Assembly (NCBI GenBank): GCA_964644135.1
Contig: CAZXWD010000040.1
Coordinates: 1 to 24,062 of the forward strand
DNA: 24,062 nucleotides
DNA from: CAZMOK01 sp964644135
Lineage (GTDB): Bacteria > Bacteroidota > Bacteroidia > Bacteroidales > JAGOPY01
Reading direction: 5' to 3'
Below, piece by piece: positions 22,522-24,062 of the stretch. The notes under the pieces were generated by a model. That model did not search any database. It had not been told where the DNA came from and was given only the letters and a program-made list of their open reading frames with translations. Within the stretch, counting starts at the first letter, position 1, and each line of letters opens with the position of its first letter. The position numbers were made by a program, and so were the translations under genes.

Positions 22522-22529
22522 TAACTTTG
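22522..22529 (+). promoter_or_regulatory. -7 promoter element for ruvX-def
   Basis: TAACTTTG, an exact TAnnTTTG match, 17 bases before the ATG at 22547. It predicts a leader of only about 10-12 nt. Confidence 0.6.
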
Positions 22530-22546
22530 CACACGCAAAACAAGTT

Positions 22547-22981
22547 ATGGGAAGGATAATGGCCATCGATTATGGCACAAAAAGGGTTGGGCTTGCTGTC
22601 ACTGATCCGTTACAGATGATAGCTACCCCTCTCACCACCATCCATTCAAAGGATGTAATAGAATTTCTCAAAGATTACACAACCAAAGAGGAAGTTGAGT
22701 GTTTCGTAATCGGTGAACCAAGGAGAATGAATTACGAGGCATCGGAGATCGAAAAACAGATCGGGCCCTTCATAAAAGCGCTTAGGAAAAACATTCCGTC
22801 AGTAGATATCGAAAGGTTTGATGAAAGGTTTACTTCCAAAATAGCCTTTCAGGCAATGCTCGATGCCGGTTTGAAAAAGAAGGACAGGGCGAGGAAGGAG
22901 CTTGTTGATAAGATCAGTGCAGCGGTTATCCTCCAGTCGTACCTGGAAATGAAGTTGAACAAAGAAAAAAGGACAGAATAA
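22547..22981 (+). CDS. ruvX: RuvX/YqgF RNase H-fold nuclease
   Basis: A 144-residue protein of the RNase H-like YqgF family, annotated as putative Holliday junction resolvase and linked in E. coli to pre-16S rRNA processing. Motifs are AIDYGTKRVGLA (Asp8), CFVIGEPRRMNYEAS, DERFTSKIA and VDKISAAVILQSYL, which carry the expected acidic residues. The ATG at 22547 is favoured, although MAIDYG at 22559 is possible. Its stop shares one base with the def start (TAATG), so the two are coupled. Confidence 0.93.
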   Translation: MGRIMAIDYGTKRVGLAVTDPLQMIATPLTTIHSKDVIEFLKDYTTKEEVECFVIGEPRRMNYEASEIEKQIGPFIKALRKNIPSVDIERFDERFTSKIAFQAMLDAGLKKKDRARKELVDKISAAVILQSYLEMKLNKEKRTE

Positions 22982-23562
22982 TGGTGCTTCCAATTGTAGC
23001 TTATGGGCATCCAAATCTGAGGAAAGTCTCAGAAGAGATCGATGAGGACTATGAAGGCCTGAACGAGCTGATAGAAAACATGTTCGAGACAATGTACCAG
23101 TCGGAGGGTGTAGGGCTTGCCGCGCCACAGGTTAACAGGAATATCAGGCTCTTCATTGTCGATGCCAGTCCGTTCGAAAAAGACAATCCGGAGTTGCGCG
23201 ATTTCAGGAAGGTTTTCATAAACCCCATCATTACAGAGGAAACCGGCACAGAATGGGAATTTGCCGAAGGGTGCCTGAGCATACCTGATATCAGGGAAGA
23301 AGTTATACGGAAGCCCCGGGTGCGTATCGAATATTACGACCGGGATTTTAATTTTCATGATGAAACCTATGAAGGCATGGCAGCAAGGATCATACAGCAT
23401 GAATATGATCATCTGGAGGGGGTTCTCTTTGTGGACCACATTAGCAACCTCCGGAAAATGCTGCTGAAGAGAAGACTCAATGATATTTCCACTGGCAATA
23501 TCGACGTGGATTATAAAATGATCTTCCCGTCAAGAAAAAGAAAAAAGAAACAATTGCGTTAA
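22981..23562 (+). CDS. def: peptide deformylase
   Basis: Removes the formyl group from the initiator methionine of new proteins. The 193-residue metalloenzyme has all three family motifs: GVGLAAPQ (residues 43-50), EGCLS (Cys98) and QHEYDHLEG (His140, Glu141, His144). A basic C-terminal tail (SRKRKKKQLR) may help ribosome contact, by inference. It overlaps ruvX by one base and is followed after 24 bp by a TPR lipoprotein gene, probably in the same operon. Confidence 0.97.
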   Translation: MVLPIVAYGHPNLRKVSEEIDEDYEGLNELIENMFETMYQSEGVGLAAPQVNRNIRLFIVDASPFEKDNPELRDFRKVFINPIITEETGTEWEFAEGCLSIPDIREEVIRKPRVRIEYYDRDFNFHDETYEGMAARIIQHEYDHLEGVLFVDHISNLRKMLLKRRLNDISTGNIDVDYKMIFPSRKRKKKQLR

Positions 23563-23586
23563 TATAGGCGAATATCAAATCAACTT

Positions 23587-24062
23587 ATGATGAAAAGGTA
23601 TCGTTTAAAGGGATTACTCCTCATTGCAGCCGTTTCACTGATCGTATCCTGCAATAACACTGTAAGTGAACAAGAGAGATCAATAGAGAAGCTGGAAGCA
23701 GAGCTGTTTGATGAAGAAGCCATTTTCAGTGATGAGGGAAATCAAAAAGCACTTGAATTGGTCCGGCTCTATCTATCCTATGCCGAAAAGAACCCTGAAG
23801 ACACACTCAGCCCTTCCTACATGTTCAAGGCAGCCGATATTACGATGAATTTGGGTGATCCCGGTAAGGCTATCGGCATCTACAACAAGATCATATATAC
23901 CTACCCTGATTACTCTAAGCTTCCTGAATGTCATTTCCTTGTGGCCTACATCTATGAGAATTTCCTTCAGAATTACGGTAAGGCTACAGAGCTTTATGAG
24001 CAATTCATCGAAAAGTACCCCGACAATGAATTCGCCGACGACGCAGAGATGTCGATAAAGAA
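23587..24062 (+). CDS. TPR lipoprotein (partial, runs off the window)
   Basis: The first 158 codons of an open frame that continues past the right edge. MMKRYRLKGLLLIAAVSLIVSC is a signal peptide with lipobox VSC (Cys22). Helical TPR-type repeats follow: SPSYMFKAADITMNLGDPGKAIGIYNKI, then HFLVAYIYENFLQNYGKATELYEQFIEKYP (given here as landmarks). The pattern resembles BamD/YbgF-like outer-membrane lipoproteins, but the C-terminal part needed to decide is missing. It lies 24 bp after def with no promoter seen. Confidence 0.82.
   Translation, partial: MMKRYRLKGLLLIAAVSLIVSCNNTVSEQERSIEKLEAELFDEEAIFSDEGNQKALELVRLYLSYAEKNPEDTLSPSYMFKAADITMNLGDPGKAIGIYNKIIYTYPDYSKLPECHFLVAYIYENFLQNYGKATELYEQFIEKYPDNEFADDAEMSIK

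Noticed and set aside
22465..22566. 34-codon N-terminal extension of dapD
   Set aside because: It lies upstream of the dapD promoter element and overlaps the ruvX start; family length fits the ATG at 22464.
1..24062. tRNA, rRNA, transposase, integrase or phage genes
   Set aside because: None found; every frame with family motifs is accounted for by the listed genes.

Overview
The window looks like a piece of a Bacteroidota chromosome, most likely Bacteroidales or a near relative. The grounds are nine matches to the Bacteroidota -7 promoter element (TAnnTTTG) placed just upstream of genes on both strands, a secreted protein with a gliding-type (CHU_C, type IX secretion) C-terminal domain, a DUF1573 lipoprotein, a DUF1573-yajC-ybbR-coaE gene order, few Shine-Dalgarno sequences, and several short SxC-lipobox lipoproteins. 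The genus cannot be named from this sequence. No rRNA, tRNA, CRISPR array, transposase or phage gene was seen.

Layout. 1-256 is intergenic and repeat-rich. 257-2622 (minus strand) is a cca-miaA tRNA-maturation pair. 2810-4778 (minus) holds a seven-helix membrane AraC-type regulator and a LEA14-like lipoprotein. 4904-9725 (plus) holds lipoate-protein ligase, then a DUF1338/HglS enzyme whose stop overlaps the GTG start of a large FAD/Fe-S dehydrogenase of the YdiJ type. Together these last two suggest conversion of 2-oxoadipate to D-2-hydroxyglutarate and then to 2-oxoglutarate. 9756-13228 (minus) holds RNase Z and an unusually long ribosomal protein S1 with highly charged tails and a structured leader. 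13473-14570 (plus) is a YchF-family ATPase with a divergent nucleotide-binding loop, convergent with clpB (14576-17167, minus). 17412-20960 (plus) carries the CHU_C protein, then DUF1573, yajC, ybbR and coaE. 21064-21603 is a conserved-looking unknown with a Tudor-like N-terminus. dapD (minus, to 22464) faces ruvX-def and a TPR lipoprotein that runs off the right edge.

The most distinctive signal is not a gene. Several intergenic regions are built from short imperfect tandem repeats whose word differs from place to place but whose period is nearly always exactly 7 bp (208-263, 2661-2709, 2736-2749, 2781-2808, 9711-9773, 20941-20989, 20995-21057). They sit at gene 3' ends, and at four genes (miaA, ydiJ-like, rnz, coaE) they run into the coding sequence so that the repeat supplies the last residues or the stop codon. 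Almost every array carries TAA or TAG in its unit, so a 7-bp period places a stop in all three forward frames within about 21 bp. This constant-period, variable-word architecture recalls the heptanucleotide STRR repeats of cyanobacteria and is the best candidate here for something undescribed. Other second-look items are the HglS/YdiJ pair, the rpsA leader with a possible pseudoknot, the S1 tails and the variant YchF loop.
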